From assembly GCA_947174835.1 (NCBI GenBank), contig CAMWKM010000006.1, positions 1 to 44,276 on the forward strand: a stretch of 44,276 bases of DNA. The letters are read 5' to 3'. Numbering within the stretch: position 1 is the stretch's first letter; each line of letters opens with the position of its first letter. The translations under genes and the position numbers were made by a program. The notes under the pieces were generated by a model. It did no database searches. It saw only the letters and a list, made by a program, of their open reading frames with translations, and was not told where the DNA came from. Origin of the DNA: an uncultured Prevotella sp. Its GTDB lineage: Bacteria > Bacteroidota > Bacteroidia > Bacteroidales > Bacteroidaceae. This document shows, one piece after another, positions 31,871 through 40,427 of this stretch.

Positions 31871-34684
31871 TTAGATGATCTTTTTACGTTTGATGGCTGT
31901 GGCCACACAGGGGAGTGTGATCCATACCGTGGTGCCGATGCCTTCTTCGGAGTTGATCTCCAGGTCGCCGCCCATCTGTTTAAGCAGTTCTTTACAAATC
32001 GGTAGTCCCAGGCCGGTGCTGGTGTGTCTGCCGCTTTCCAACTGGTGATTCAGTTCGGCCAGTTTCTCTGTTGTCATACCATTGCCCGTGTCTTCTATGG
32101 AGATCATTAGTCGGCGACCGATGTAGTCGTAGCGTGCGCGGATGGTACCGTGCTGAGTATGCTGTGCAGCATTGAGTGCCACTTGCATGATTGCGTTTTG
32201 CAGATGTTCGGCATCAATATCAACGACCAGTTGATCGTATGGATTTTCAATGATGTATTTTACATCAGGCATCTGGTTCTTTTCCCAGCTATTTTGGCAG
32301 ATGTCAGTGAAGAGCATGGCAAAGTCTGTCGGTTTATTAGTGGTTTCCACCATGTGGGCTTCCAGTCTCGACAGGTTGAGGATGTTGTCGATGATGTGGG
32401 TCAGCATATCAGCATTGCTGACGATGGTGCGTGTGCACTCGTCCTCGGATTCGAATTGCTTGTCTGGCGACAGTTCGTTGACTTTGCGGATGACGTTTTC
32501 CATAGGTCTTTGTATCTCCTGTACCATGTTGTTTACAAACTTTGTCTTCGTCTCCTCCACTTCCTGTGTCTTGGCTTCGACCAATGCCAGTTGTTGTTCG
32601 ATGGTGTTTTGTTCAGAGATATCGTGTAGGAAGCCGATGTATTCGGTCACATTGCCTTGTTTGTCGACCTGTGGTAACAGGTGAATGTGCAGATAAAGCC
32701 ACATATCCTTGACGTAGAGTGTTGTCTTGATGTCGAAGTTGATGGCAATGTTTTTCCGGTCGTCCATCTTGCCTATGAAATTCATCACCTTGTGGTGTAG
32801 CTCTGCATCGACTAAGGTCATGATACGCGTCTTGGTTAGCTGGTGCTGAATCTGGTCGTTGCCGTTCAGTATGGTTAGGGCGTGAGTCGTCGGTGAATAA
32901 CTGGCTAAGCGGATGTTGGCATCGCGGATGAAATCGTTGATAGTTCTGGTGTATTCTTGTTCCTTGACTTGAAGTTCTGCCAACTGGTGCTTGACATCCA
33001 GCAGATTTTCTTGCAGTTTGGCCTTGGGAGTGACATCGTGGCAGATGGTGAACATACCCAGCAAGTCGTTAGTTTCGCTGTAGACGGTGATTAAATGAAC
33101 CTCGTTGTAAAGTCTTTCCTGAATGTGGCAGGCACAGTTAGTCTTCCATTCTTCCGACATTAGTTTGGGATCAATGATACACGATGCGTGGAAATTGTCG
33201 ACCTCCCTGATGTCAAGTCCGTTGATGCCCAATAAGTCGTGGAACGATATGCAGCGGTTCAGGATATCGTTGCGGTCGCAGCAATACATGGTGCAAGCCT
33301 TTTGGTTGATATCGGTCAGAATGCCGTCCTTGTCGAAGAGCATAATACCTACCATCGGGATATTGAACAATTCCCAGTAGCGCATGGTCTGTTCGTTAGC
33401 CAACTGTTCTTTTCTGTGTTGTTCTGTAACATCTTTCTTCGTACCGATTATAATGGTCGGCTTGCCGTGTTTGTCGCGTCGAAGCACTGAAAGGGCGATG
33501 ATGAAGTCGCGTATTTCGTCGTTGTCGTTTTCATTGCTGTCCTTTGCTTTAATGCTCAGTGTGATTTCTTCTTCCTCGCCATCTGGTTTCAGCGTCTGGT
33601 GTGACAGTTCTTCCATTGCCCCGTCAATGCGGTTAAAATCTTCTTTCAAATAACGCTCGGCAAACTCTTCACGTGTGTATATATAAGATAGTTGCCCGAC
33701 CTCGTTGCGCCACGTGAAAGTCTTTTCCTGTATGTCGTAGGTCCAAATGAATACACCGCTGGTTTCCATGATCAAGGCCAAGCGGCGGTTATGGTTGGCG
33801 TTCTTTTGCATGATCTTTTTGATCTGCAGTTGGTAGAAAAAGACGTAGATGGCAAAGATGATCACCATGATGGCAATGCCTCCGTAAACATACCATACCC
33901 ATATTGAGGTGCTTTCATCTTCACGCTCTGGGTAGAACCATTTGTTTTGCAATGGGGTGAGTTGATCCAATGAACTGAGTTCACCGAAAACGCTATCCAA
34001 ACGATGAAGCAGTTGCTCATCGTTAGAGATGAAACGACATTCACCATGTGGCATATTGACGGGCGTAATCTCCAGATTCTCTATCTGAAATTTTCTCAGC
34101 ATCCACTTCAGCGATAGTGTGTTCCATACAATCTCGCCCTCCTCGTCGGTGCTCATTTGTAGGATTGCCTCTGTCATATTGGTGATGGGAATAGCGTTTT
34201 GTTCCCAGCCATAATCAATCATCAGGTAGTGGCACAGGCTACTGTCGCTGACATACACCTTGTGATTAGACAGATCGTGAAAGTTGCGGATGGTGGCGGG
34301 GGTGCGCTTGGACGACAAAGTGCTTATTGTGAACAATGTAATTGAGTACTGTCCGTAATGCCAGTCTCCTTCGTAGAAATTAGTTGTCAGATCAATGGTA
34401 AGGTCTGCCTTTCCGTCATTCAGATCTCTGAACACTTTGTGGCGCGGTCTTATCTTGATGTCGAAAGGGATATTGAGTTTGTTGAGAATAAGTTTGATAA
34501 GTTCTGTATTGAAGCCATCGGGCTCACCTTTCTCATTGAGGAAGGAGTAGGGCCAAAGGTCTTGGACTCCCTCATAAATGAGTCGTGTCTCTGCTGTGTG
34601 TACCTCCGGTTGTTCATCTTGTGCTGTAACTGGTGCCGATAGGACGAGCAGGATGGTGATGATCAGTAGTCGAATATTCTTCAT
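31871..34684 (-). CDS. BvgS-like sensor pseudokinase (phospho-accepting His replaced by Gln)
   Basis: The protein has 937 residues from the ATG at 34684, where the signal peptide MKNIRLLIITILLVLSAPVT begins; the frame extends to 34774. The layout copies the next gene: a periplasmic SBP3 domain (about 33-250), a membrane helix (261-283), PAS-like domains (about 295-690), then HisKA and HATPase. The H-box reads MVQEIQRPMEN: Gln722 (codon 32519-32521) stands where His is required. The ATPase boxes remain (VALNAAQHT, EDTGNGM, STGLGLPICKE). It probably works as a regulatory partner of the neighbouring kinase. It is first in the three-gene operon. Confidence 0.9.
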   Translation of the reverse strand: MKNIRLLIITILLVLSAPVTAQDEQPEVHTAETRLIYEGVQDLWPYSFLNEKGEPDGFNTELIKLILNKLNIPFDIKIRPRHKVFRDLNDGKADLTIDLTTNFYEGDWHYGQYSITLFTISTLSSKRTPATIRNFHDLSNHKVYVSDSSLCHYLMIDYGWEQNAIPITNMTEAILQMSTDEEGEIVWNTLSLKWMLRKFQIENLEITPVNMPHGECRFISNDEQLLHRLDSVFGELSSLDQLTPLQNKWFYPEREDESTSIWVWYVYGGIAIMVIIFAIYVFFYQLQIKKIMQKNANHNRRLALIMETSGVFIWTYDIQEKTFTWRNEVGQLSYIYTREEFAERYLKEDFNRIDGAMEELSHQTLKPDGEEEEITLSIKAKDSNENDNDEIRDFIIALSVLRRDKHGKPTIIIGTKKDVTEQHRKEQLANEQTMRYWELFNIPMVGIMLFDKDGILTDINQKACTMYCCDRNDILNRCISFHDLLGINGLDIREVDNFHASCIIDPKLMSEEWKTNCACHIQERLYNEVHLITVYSETNDLLGMFTICHDVTPKAKLQENLLDVKHQLAELQVKEQEYTRTINDFIRDANIRLASYSPTTHALTILNGNDQIQHQLTKTRIMTLVDAELHHKVMNFIGKMDDRKNIAINFDIKTTLYVKDMWLYLHIHLLPQVDKQGNVTEYIGFLHDISEQNTIEQQLALVEAKTQEVEETKTKFVNNMVQEIQRPMENVIRKVNELSPDKQFESEDECTRTIVSNADMLTHIIDNILNLSRLEAHMVETTNKPTDFAMLFTDICQNSWEKNQMPDVKYIIENPYDQLVVDIDAEHLQNAIMQVALNAAQHTQHGTIRARYDYIGRRLMISIEDTGNGMTTEKLAELNHQLESGRHTSTGLGLPICKELLKQMGGDLEINSEEGIGTTVWITLPCVATAIKRKKII

Positions 34685-34819
34685 TTCCTTTGTCTCTTGT
34701 TTTGTCTTTCGGTTTATCTTCATCGTCATTTTAAGGCGGAACTCATGGCCACGACCTTTCACCGTTGACACCAATCAGGCCATCGTAACGCTCAACGATA
34801 TTCCTATAATTTTATGGTG

Positions 34820-34827
34820 CAAAGATA
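34820..34827 (-). promoter_or_regulatory. Promoter -7 box of the sensor-AraC operon
   Basis: TATCTTTG on the minus strand leaves a leader of about 130 bases before the ATG at 34684. Confidence 0.65.
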
Positions 34828-34901
34828 CAATTTTTTTTTTATTCTTGGCAATTAAACCGAAATTAATTCAGTATAGGAGAGAATTATTCGTAATATTTTC
34901 C

Positions 34902-34909
34902 TATCTTTG
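34902..34909 (+). promoter_or_regulatory. Promoter -7 box of the first metY-like gene
   Basis: TATCTTTG lies 29 bases before the ATG at 34939. It is divergent from the identical octamer at 34820-34827. Confidence 0.65.
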
Positions 34910-34938
34910 CAGCCGAAATGTTGAAATATTGTTAAACA

Positions 34939-36222
34939 ATGAAACAGAATTTGAGCCGGGATACCCTCTGCGTGCAAGCAGGCTGGGAACCTCAGAATGG
35001 AGAGTCGCGTGTGTTGCCCATTTATCAGAGCACTACGTTTAAGTATGATAACACGGAAGAGATGGCCGACTTATTCGACCTGAAGAAAGAGGGTTATTTC
35101 TATACACGTTTGCAGAATCCTACTAATGATGCGGTGGCACGTAAGATTGCCGCGCTCGAAGGTGGTGTGGGTGCTATGCTTACCTCCAGTGGTCAGGCTG
35201 CCAATTTCTACGCAGTTTTCAATATCTGTGAAGCCGGTGACCATATTGTTACGAGCAATGAAATCTATGGTGGTACCTATAATCTCTTTGGTGTCACGCT
35301 GAAGAAGCTGGGCATAGAGTGTACTTTCGTTTCACAGGAAGCGTCCGAGGAGGAGATTTCTGCTGCCTTTCGTCCCAATACAAAGGCCTTGTTCGGAGAA
35401 ACAATCTCGAATCCCGGCTGCAAGGTGCTCGATATTGAGAAATTTGCGCGCATAGCCCATCAGCATGGTGTGCCTCTCATTGTCGATAATACGTTCCCTA
35501 CGCCTATCAATTGCCGTCCTTTCGAGTGGGGAGCCGACATCGTGACACATTCCACGACGAAGTACATGGATGGACACGCTACCCAAGTGGGCGGTTGTGT
35601 GGTTGATAGCGGTAACTTCGACTGGGATGCCCATGCCGATAAGTTCCCGGGACTCTGCACACCCGATGACTCTTATCATGGGTTGGTCTATACCAAGGCT
35701 TTTGGCAAGATGGCCTATATGACCAAGTTGGTGGCTCAGTTGATGCGCGATTTGGGCAGCATCCCTTCGCCCCAGAACGCATTCCTTTTGAATCTGGGAC
35801 TTGAGACGCTTCATCTGCGTATGCAGCGCCATTGCGAGAATGCCCAGCGTATTGCCGAGTTCCTGCAGAACGATGAGCGTGTAGCTTGGGTACATTACAG
35901 TGGTCTGCCCGGTAACGAGTGTCACCAATTGGCAGAAAAGTATATGCCCAATGGTTCGTGTGGCGTTATTGCTTTTGGTTTGAAGGGTACTCGCGAGACG
36001 TCCATTCGTTTTATGGATTCGCTGCAACTGATTTGTATTGTTACCCATGTAGCCGATGCTCGCACGTGCGTGCTTCATCCCGCCAGTCATACTCATCGCC
36101 AGTTGAGTGATGAACAGCTTCGCGAGGCAGGTGTGGCTCCTGATTTGATCCGCCTTTCAGTGGGCATAGAGAATGTTGATGACCTATTGGCAGATATTCG
36201 TCAGGCTTTGGATAAAATCTGA
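34939..36222 (+). CDS. O-acetylhomoserine sulfhydrylase (Cys/Met metabolism PLP family), paralogue 1
   Basis: This 427-residue cytoplasmic fold-type I PLP enzyme has its PLP lysine at Lys208 in THSTTKYMDGHAT, with TSSGQAANFYAV and TISNPGC around the cofactor. It is expected to use O-acetylhomoserine with sulfide to make homocysteine, or to act as a related gamma-lyase/synthase. The gene stands alone on the plus strand, convergent with cysK, and is clearly different from the second paralogue at 37275-38564 (Lys-box THSTTKYMDGH against VHSATKFLGGH). Exact substrate is not provable from sequence. Confidence 0.88.
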   Translation: MKQNLSRDTLCVQAGWEPQNGESRVLPIYQSTTFKYDNTEEMADLFDLKKEGYFYTRLQNPTNDAVARKIAALEGGVGAMLTSSGQAANFYAVFNICEAGDHIVTSNEIYGGTYNLFGVTLKKLGIECTFVSQEASEEEISAAFRPNTKALFGETISNPGCKVLDIEKFARIAHQHGVPLIVDNTFPTPINCRPFEWGADIVTHSTTKYMDGHATQVGGCVVDSGNFDWDAHADKFPGLCTPDDSYHGLVYTKAFGKMAYMTKLVAQLMRDLGSIPSPQNAFLLNLGLETLHLRMQRHCENAQRIAEFLQNDERVAWVHYSGLPGNECHQLAEKYMPNGSCGVIAFGLKGTRETSIRFMDSLQLICIVTHVADARTCVLHPASHTHRQLSDEQLREAGVAPDLIRLSVGIENVDDLLADIRQALDKI

Positions 36223-36242
36223 ATTTGCTATTCTGCAAAGTA

Positions 36243-36281
36243 ATAGCCCCCACGTGAGTCGTTGGATCATGCGGGGGCTAT
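36243..36281. terminator. Terminator between the metY-like gene and cysK
   Basis: The stem ATAGCCCCC / GGGGGCTAT has additional weaker pairs inside and lies between two convergent stops. Confidence 0.75.
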
Positions 36282-36305
36282 GTTATAATTACAAAACCGA
36301 TTTTC

Positions 36306-37253
36306 TCAGAGGGGGTATTCCTCGAAGGCATAGAGCACGGTGGAAAGATAGCGTTCACCGGTATCAGGCAGTAGCACCACAATCTTCTTGCCCTTGTTCT
36401 CAGGACGCTTGGCCACTTCTGCGGCAGCAAAAGCAACTGCGCCAGCGGAGATACCTACGAGCAGACCTTCTTGCTGAGCCAACAGTCGACCTGTGCGGAT
36501 TGCATCATCGTTCTCTACGTCAAACACCTCGTCAATCAGACTGCCGTTGTAAGTCTTGGGAATGAAGCCGGCTCCGATGCCTTGGATTTTGTGGGGGCCG
36601 CTCTGGCCACCGTTCAGTACAGGCGACGAAAGGGGTTCAACGGCAATCACCTTGACATTGGGATTTTTCTCTTTCAGGCGTTTAGCCACACCGGAGATGG
36701 TTCCGCCGGTACCTACGCCGGCCATGAAGATGTCTACCTGTCCATCAGTCTGCTCCCAAATCTCCACTCCTGTTGTCAGATAGTGTTTCTCAGGGTTGGC
36801 AGCGTTCTCAAATTGTTGTAGGATGATGCTGTCAGGAATCGAATCGCGCAATTCTTCGGCAGCGCGGATGGCACCGGGCATACCGTCTTTGCCGCTGGTC
36901 AGGCGCACCTCAGCACCGTAGGCTTTCACCAGATTACGACGCTCAATACTCATCGTCTCAGGCATCGTCAGGATGAGCTTGTAGCCTTTCACGGCCGACA
37001 CCAGTGCCAAACCGACACCAGTATTGCCGCTGGTTGGTTCAATGATGGTAGCACCGGGTTTCAGCAGACCTTTCTTCTCGGCATCCTCAATCATAGCCAG
37101 TGCAATGCGGTCTTTCACGCTACCGCCTGGGTTGAAGTATTCCACTTTAGCGATGATGGGTGTTTCCAGACCTTGTGCCTCAGAATATTTACCCAGTTCC
37201 AGCAACGGCGTGTTGCCTATCAATTCAGTCAGTTGTTTTGCGATTTTAGCCAT
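36306..37253 (-). CDS. cysK: Cysteine synthase A (O-acetylserine sulfhydrylase)
   Basis: This 315-residue PLP enzyme of fold type II makes cysteine from O-acetylserine and sulfide. The PLP lysine is Lys47 in NPGGSVKDRIA, the substrate loop is PTSGNTGVGLA, and the phosphate-binding stretch is GVGTGGTISGVAKRL. GISAGAVAFAA near the C-terminus is also typical. It is 21 bases downstream of the second metY-like gene, so the two are probably one operon that takes sulfide into both cysteine and homocysteine. Confidence 0.96.
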   Translation of the reverse strand: MAKIAKQLTELIGNTPLLELGKYSEAQGLETPIIAKVEYFNPGGSVKDRIALAMIEDAEKKGLLKPGATIIEPTSGNTGVGLALVSAVKGYKLILTMPETMSIERRNLVKAYGAEVRLTSGKDGMPGAIRAAEELRDSIPDSIILQQFENAANPEKHYLTTGVEIWEQTDGQVDIFMAGVGTGGTISGVAKRLKEKNPNVKVIAVEPLSSPVLNGGQSGPHKIQGIGAGFIPKTYNGSLIDEVFDVENDDAIRTGRLLAQQEGLLVGISAGAVAFAAAEVAKRPENKGKKIVVLLPDTGERYLSTVLYAFEEYPL

Positions 37254-37274
37254 AGTCTTATCTTTGTTTAATTT

Positions 37275-38564
37275 TTAAATCTTTTCCAGTGCCTGTCTGA
37301 TATCGTCGATGATGTCGTCAATATGCTCCGTGCCGATGCTCAGACGGATGGTAGCAGGTGTGATGTGCTGTTGATCCAGTTCCTCTGGTGTCATTTGCGA
37401 GTGAGTAGTGGTGTAGGGGTGGATGACCAGACTCTTTACGTCGGCTACGTTGGCCAGCAGTGAGAAAATCTCCAATGAGTCAATAAACTTCCATGCCTCT
37501 TTCTCACCGCCCTTGATCTCGAAGGTAAAGATTGAGCCGCCACCATTTGGGAAATATTTCTTATAAAGTTCGTGGTCGTGATGTGTGGGCAGTGAAGGAT
37601 GGTTTACCTTGGCCACCTTTGGATGATTTGCAAGGTAGTCGACTACTTTCAAGGCGTTTTCCACATGACGCTCTACACGCAGGCTTAATGTCTCCAAACC
37701 TTGCAGCAGGATCCATGCGTTGAAGGGCGAGATGGCAGCACCGGTATCACGCAGAATGACGGCACGGATGCGGGTGACAAAAGCGGCTGCACCGGCCACA
37801 TCGGCAAACACGGCACCATGATATGAAGGGTCTGGCTTGCCCAATGTGGGGAATTTGTCGGCATTGGCTTTCCAATCGAACTTACCACCGTCGACGATTA
37901 CGCCACCCAGACTGGAGCCATGACCGCCCAGAAACTTAGTAGCCGAATGCACCACGATGTCGGCACCGTGCTCCAACGGACGGATTAGGTAGGGCGTGCC
38001 GAAAGTGTTGTCGACGATGAACGGGATGTTATGACGGTGAGCCACTTCGGCCACAGCCTCCAAGTTTGTTACATCAGAGTTGGGGTTACCGAAAGTCTCG
38101 GCATAGATCACTTTCGTGTTTGGTTGGATGGCTGCCTCCAAAGCCTGCAAGTCGTTCACGTTGACGATGGTGTTTGTGATGCCTTGTGTGCTCAGTGTGT
38201 GGGTGATCAGGTTGAACGAACCACCATAGAGGTTGTCGGCTGCCACGATGTGGTCACCGGCCTGAGCGATGTTTTGTAGGGCATAGGTCACGGCTGCGGC
38301 ACCTGAGGCTACGGCCAGTCCCGCAACGCCGCCTTCGAGGGCGGTCACACGTTCCTCAAACACTCCCTGCGTCGAGTTGGTCAATCGTCCGTAGATGTTG
38401 CCGGCATCGCGCAATCCGAAGCGGTCGGCAGCATGTTGTGAGTTACGGAATACGTATGATGTGGTTTGATAGATGGGCACGGCACGGGCATCGGTTGTGG
38501 GGTCGGCCTGTTCTTGTCCTACATGGAGTTGCAGTGTCTCAAAACGGTAGTTCTTCTTGCTCAT
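37275..38564 (-). CDS. metY: O-acetylhomoserine sulfhydrylase (MetY), paralogue 2
   Basis: This 429-residue fold-type I PLP enzyme has its PLP lysine at Lys210 in VHSATKFLGGHGSSLGG. FETLQLHVGQE at the start, YGRLTNSTQGVFEERV and AVASGAAAVTYAL are the classic MetY pattern, closer to the reference family than paralogue 1. It makes homocysteine directly from O-acetylhomoserine and sulfide. It is first in an operon with cysK, behind the -7 box at 38613-38620. Confidence 0.93.
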   Translation of the reverse strand: MSKKNYRFETLQLHVGQEQADPTTDARAVPIYQTTSYVFRNSQHAADRFGLRDAGNIYGRLTNSTQGVFEERVTALEGGVAGLAVASGAAAVTYALQNIAQAGDHIVAADNLYGGSFNLITHTLSTQGITNTIVNVNDLQALEAAIQPNTKVIYAETFGNPNSDVTNLEAVAEVAHRHNIPFIVDNTFGTPYLIRPLEHGADIVVHSATKFLGGHGSSLGGVIVDGGKFDWKANADKFPTLGKPDPSYHGAVFADVAGAAAFVTRIRAVILRDTGAAISPFNAWILLQGLETLSLRVERHVENALKVVDYLANHPKVAKVNHPSLPTHHDHELYKKYFPNGGGSIFTFEIKGGEKEAWKFIDSLEIFSLLANVADVKSLVIHPYTTTHSQMTPEELDQQHITPATIRLSIGTEHIDDIIDDIRQALEKI

Positions 38565-38612
38565 AACTTATTTCCTTTCTTTGTGTTTTGTGAATGAATT
38601 TGTTTTTGGGTG

Positions 38613-38620
38613 CAAAATTA
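38613..38620 (-). promoter_or_regulatory. metY-cysK promoter -7 box
   Basis: TAATTTTG on the minus strand lies 48 bases before the ATG at 38564 and after the stop of the small upstream frame. Confidence 0.65.
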
Positions 38621-38665
38621 CGGCAAAAAAACAGTTCATGAAATCGCACTAACAGGGTATTCTAT

Positions 38666-38761
38666 CTACCACAATCGTGGTATATCAGCGATATTTGGGG
38701 GTATCGCGTGGCCGACTACAGCCAATAGCATGGTGATAAACAAGATTTTTAATGCTTTCAT
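38666..38761 (-). CDS. Possible 31-residue orphan secreted peptide or gene remnant
   Basis: The frame starts with ATG at 38761 and stops with TAG at 38666-38668. The peptide opens with MKALKILFITMLLAVVGHA, a convincing signal sequence (Lys, hydrophobic stretch, GHA cleavage site), followed by only 12 residues. Its own -7 box is at 38782-38789. It lies upstream of and in the same direction as metY, so it could be a small secreted peptide, a leader, or the 5' remnant of a lost exported protein. Nothing identifies its function. Confidence 0.4.
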   Translation of the reverse strand: MKALKILFITMLLAVVGHAIPPNIADIPRLW

Positions 38762-38781
38762 GATTGCTTTGGTTTTACTTG

Positions 38782-38789
38782 CAAAGTTA
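38782..38789 (-). promoter_or_regulatory. Promoter -7 box before the orphan peptide
   Basis: TAACTTTG on the minus strand is 20 bases upstream of the ATG at 38761. Confidence 0.55.
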
Positions 38790-38873
38790 TGAATTACTTC
38801 CGAAAAATGGCTTCAGTCAGGATGTTTTTTATAAAAATGTCTTTATTTTGTTGCTCAATCCAAATAAAATGTC

Positions 38874-38881
38874 TAAATTTG
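38874..38881 (+). promoter_or_regulatory. frr promoter
   Basis: The -7 box TAAATTTG has a TTTG -33 element at 38847-38850 and lies 27 bases before the frr ATG. It is a complete match to the Bacteroidota promoter pattern with a slightly long spacer. Confidence 0.7.
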
Positions 38882-38908
38882 TCAGCAGAAATTTAAATAT
38901 AACCTATT

Positions 38909-39469
38909 ATGATAGACGTAAAAGAGACATTAAGCAGCGCGGAGGAGCGCATGGAGATGGCAGCGATGTTCCTTGAGGAAGAGTTGAATCGTATTCGTGC
39001 AGGCCGTGCTAATGTGGCTATTCTTGAGGGAGTCCGTGTGGAATCTTATGGTAGCCGCGTGCCCCTGAATCAGGTGGCCACCATCAGTTGCCCCGATGCA
39101 CGTACCATTGCCATCAAGCCGTGGGATCGCAAGCAGATCAAAGATATTGAGAAGGGTATCATGGATAGCGATGTAGGTATCACGCCCGAGAACAATGGTG
39201 AGGTGATTCGTCTGGCTATCCCGCAGCCCACAGAGGAACGTCGTCGCGATTTGGTGAAGCAGTGCAACAAGATTGCTGAGAAAGCCAAGGTTGAGGTGCG
39301 CAATGTGCGTAGCGACATCAAGGACAAACTGAAGAAGGCCATCAAGGATGGACTCAGTGAGGATAACGAAAAAGATGCCGAGTTGGAACTCCAGAAAATC
39401 CACGACAAGTGCATCAAGAGACTGGATGAACTCATCGAGGCCAAGAACAAGGAAATCATGACCGTGTAA
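38909..39469 (+). CDS. frr: Ribosome recycling factor
   Basis: This complete 186-residue RRF, together with EF-G, splits post-termination ribosomes. Conserved parts are RAGRANVAILEGV, YGSRVPLNQVA, KPWDRKQIKDIEKGI, RLAIPQPTEERRRDLVKQC and the C-terminal helix ending KNKEIMTV. It is first in a plus-strand run with rsgA (34-base gap), trmH and the S9 peptidase gene. Confidence 0.98.
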   Translation: MIDVKETLSSAEERMEMAAMFLEEELNRIRAGRANVAILEGVRVESYGSRVPLNQVATISCPDARTIAIKPWDRKQIKDIEKGIMDSDVGITPENNGEVIRLAIPQPTEERRRDLVKQCNKIAEKAKVEVRNVRSDIKDKLKKAIKDGLSEDNEKDAELELQKIHDKCIKRLDELIEAKNKEIMTV

Positions 39470-39503
39470 TCCTTTTGTTTTTTGAATTTTTATCTTCAAT
39501 GTT

Positions 39504-40427
39504 TTGAAGGGGCTCGTTGTTAAGAATACAGGCAGTTGGTACACCGTTCGCACGGACGAGGGCCAATTGCTTGATTGTAAGATTAAAGGCAACTTCCGTC
39601 TGCGTGGCATACGGTCTACCAATCCTGTAGCCGTAGGCGACCGTGTGGAAGTCAGGGATTGTTTCATTGTTGAGATTGAGGATCGTCGCAACTATATTAT
39701 TCGCAAGTCCATCAATCTCTCGAAGCAGAGCCATATTCTGGCGGCCAACGTCGATCAGGCATTGCTCATCGTAACGGTCTGTCGGCCCCAGACTTCTACT
39801 ACCTTTATTGATCGTTTCCTGGCTTCAGCCGAAGCCTACCGCGTGCCTGTGGTGCTGGTCTTCAACAAGACCGACCTGCTTGATGACGATATGCGTCGTT
39901 ACCAGCAGGCAATGGTCACGCTCTATGAGACCATCGGCTACGAGTGCCGTCAGATTTCGGCCAAACAGGATGATGGTGTCGATGCTTTACGTCCCTTGTT
40001 CGAAGGAAAAATTACGTTGCTCAGTGGCAATAGTGGAGTGGGGAAGTCTACGCTGATCAATCGTCTGGTGCCCGGTGCCAATCTGCGTACTGCTGATATC
40101 AGCGATGCCCACAATACGGGTATGCACACGACGACGTTCAGTGAAATGATACCATTGGACGAGACGCGCTCGGCCTACCTTATCGACACACCGGGTATCA
40201 AGGGCTTTGGCACGTTTGACATGGAGCGTGAGGAACTGACGTCTTATTTCAAAGAGATCTTCCGTTTCTCAAAAGATTGCCGATTCTCTGACTGCACCCA
40301 TACCCACGAACCGGGATGTGCTGTGCTTCAGGCATTGCAAGACCACTACATTGCTGAAAGTCGCTATCAGTCCTACCTTTCAATGCTTGATGACAAGGAG
40401 GAGGCCAAATACAGGGAAGCACCGTGA
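39504..40427 (+). CDS. rsgA: Ribosome small-subunit GTPase RsgA (TTG start)
   Basis: This 307-residue circularly permuted GTPase matures the 30S subunit. An OB fold (1-70) is followed by G4 NKTD (121-124), G1 GNSGVGKST (175-183), G3 DTPG (228-231), and a zinc site with Cys259, Cys264, His266 or His268 and Cys272. The start is TTG at 39504: an ATG at 39499 is out of frame and an in-frame TGA lies at 39483-39485. The stop overlaps the GTG of trmH. Confidence 0.95.
   Translation: MKGLVVKNTGSWYTVRTDEGQLLDCKIKGNFRLRGIRSTNPVAVGDRVEVRDCFIVEIEDRRNYIIRKSINLSKQSHILAANVDQALLIVTVCRPQTSTTFIDRFLASAEAYRVPVVLVFNKTDLLDDDMRRYQQAMVTLYETIGYECRQISAKQDDGVDALRPLFEGKITLLSGNSGVGKSTLINRLVPGANLRTADISDAHNTGMHTTTFSEMIPLDETRSAYLIDTPGIKGFGTFDMEREELTSYFKEIFRFSKDCRFSDCTHTHEPGCAVLQALQDHYIAESRYQSYLSMLDDKEEAKYREAP

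Noticed and set aside
38610..38792. 60-residue plus-strand frame before frr
   Set aside because: It has no promoter or recognisable protein, and it overlaps a minus-strand promoter and the more convincing signal-peptide frame.
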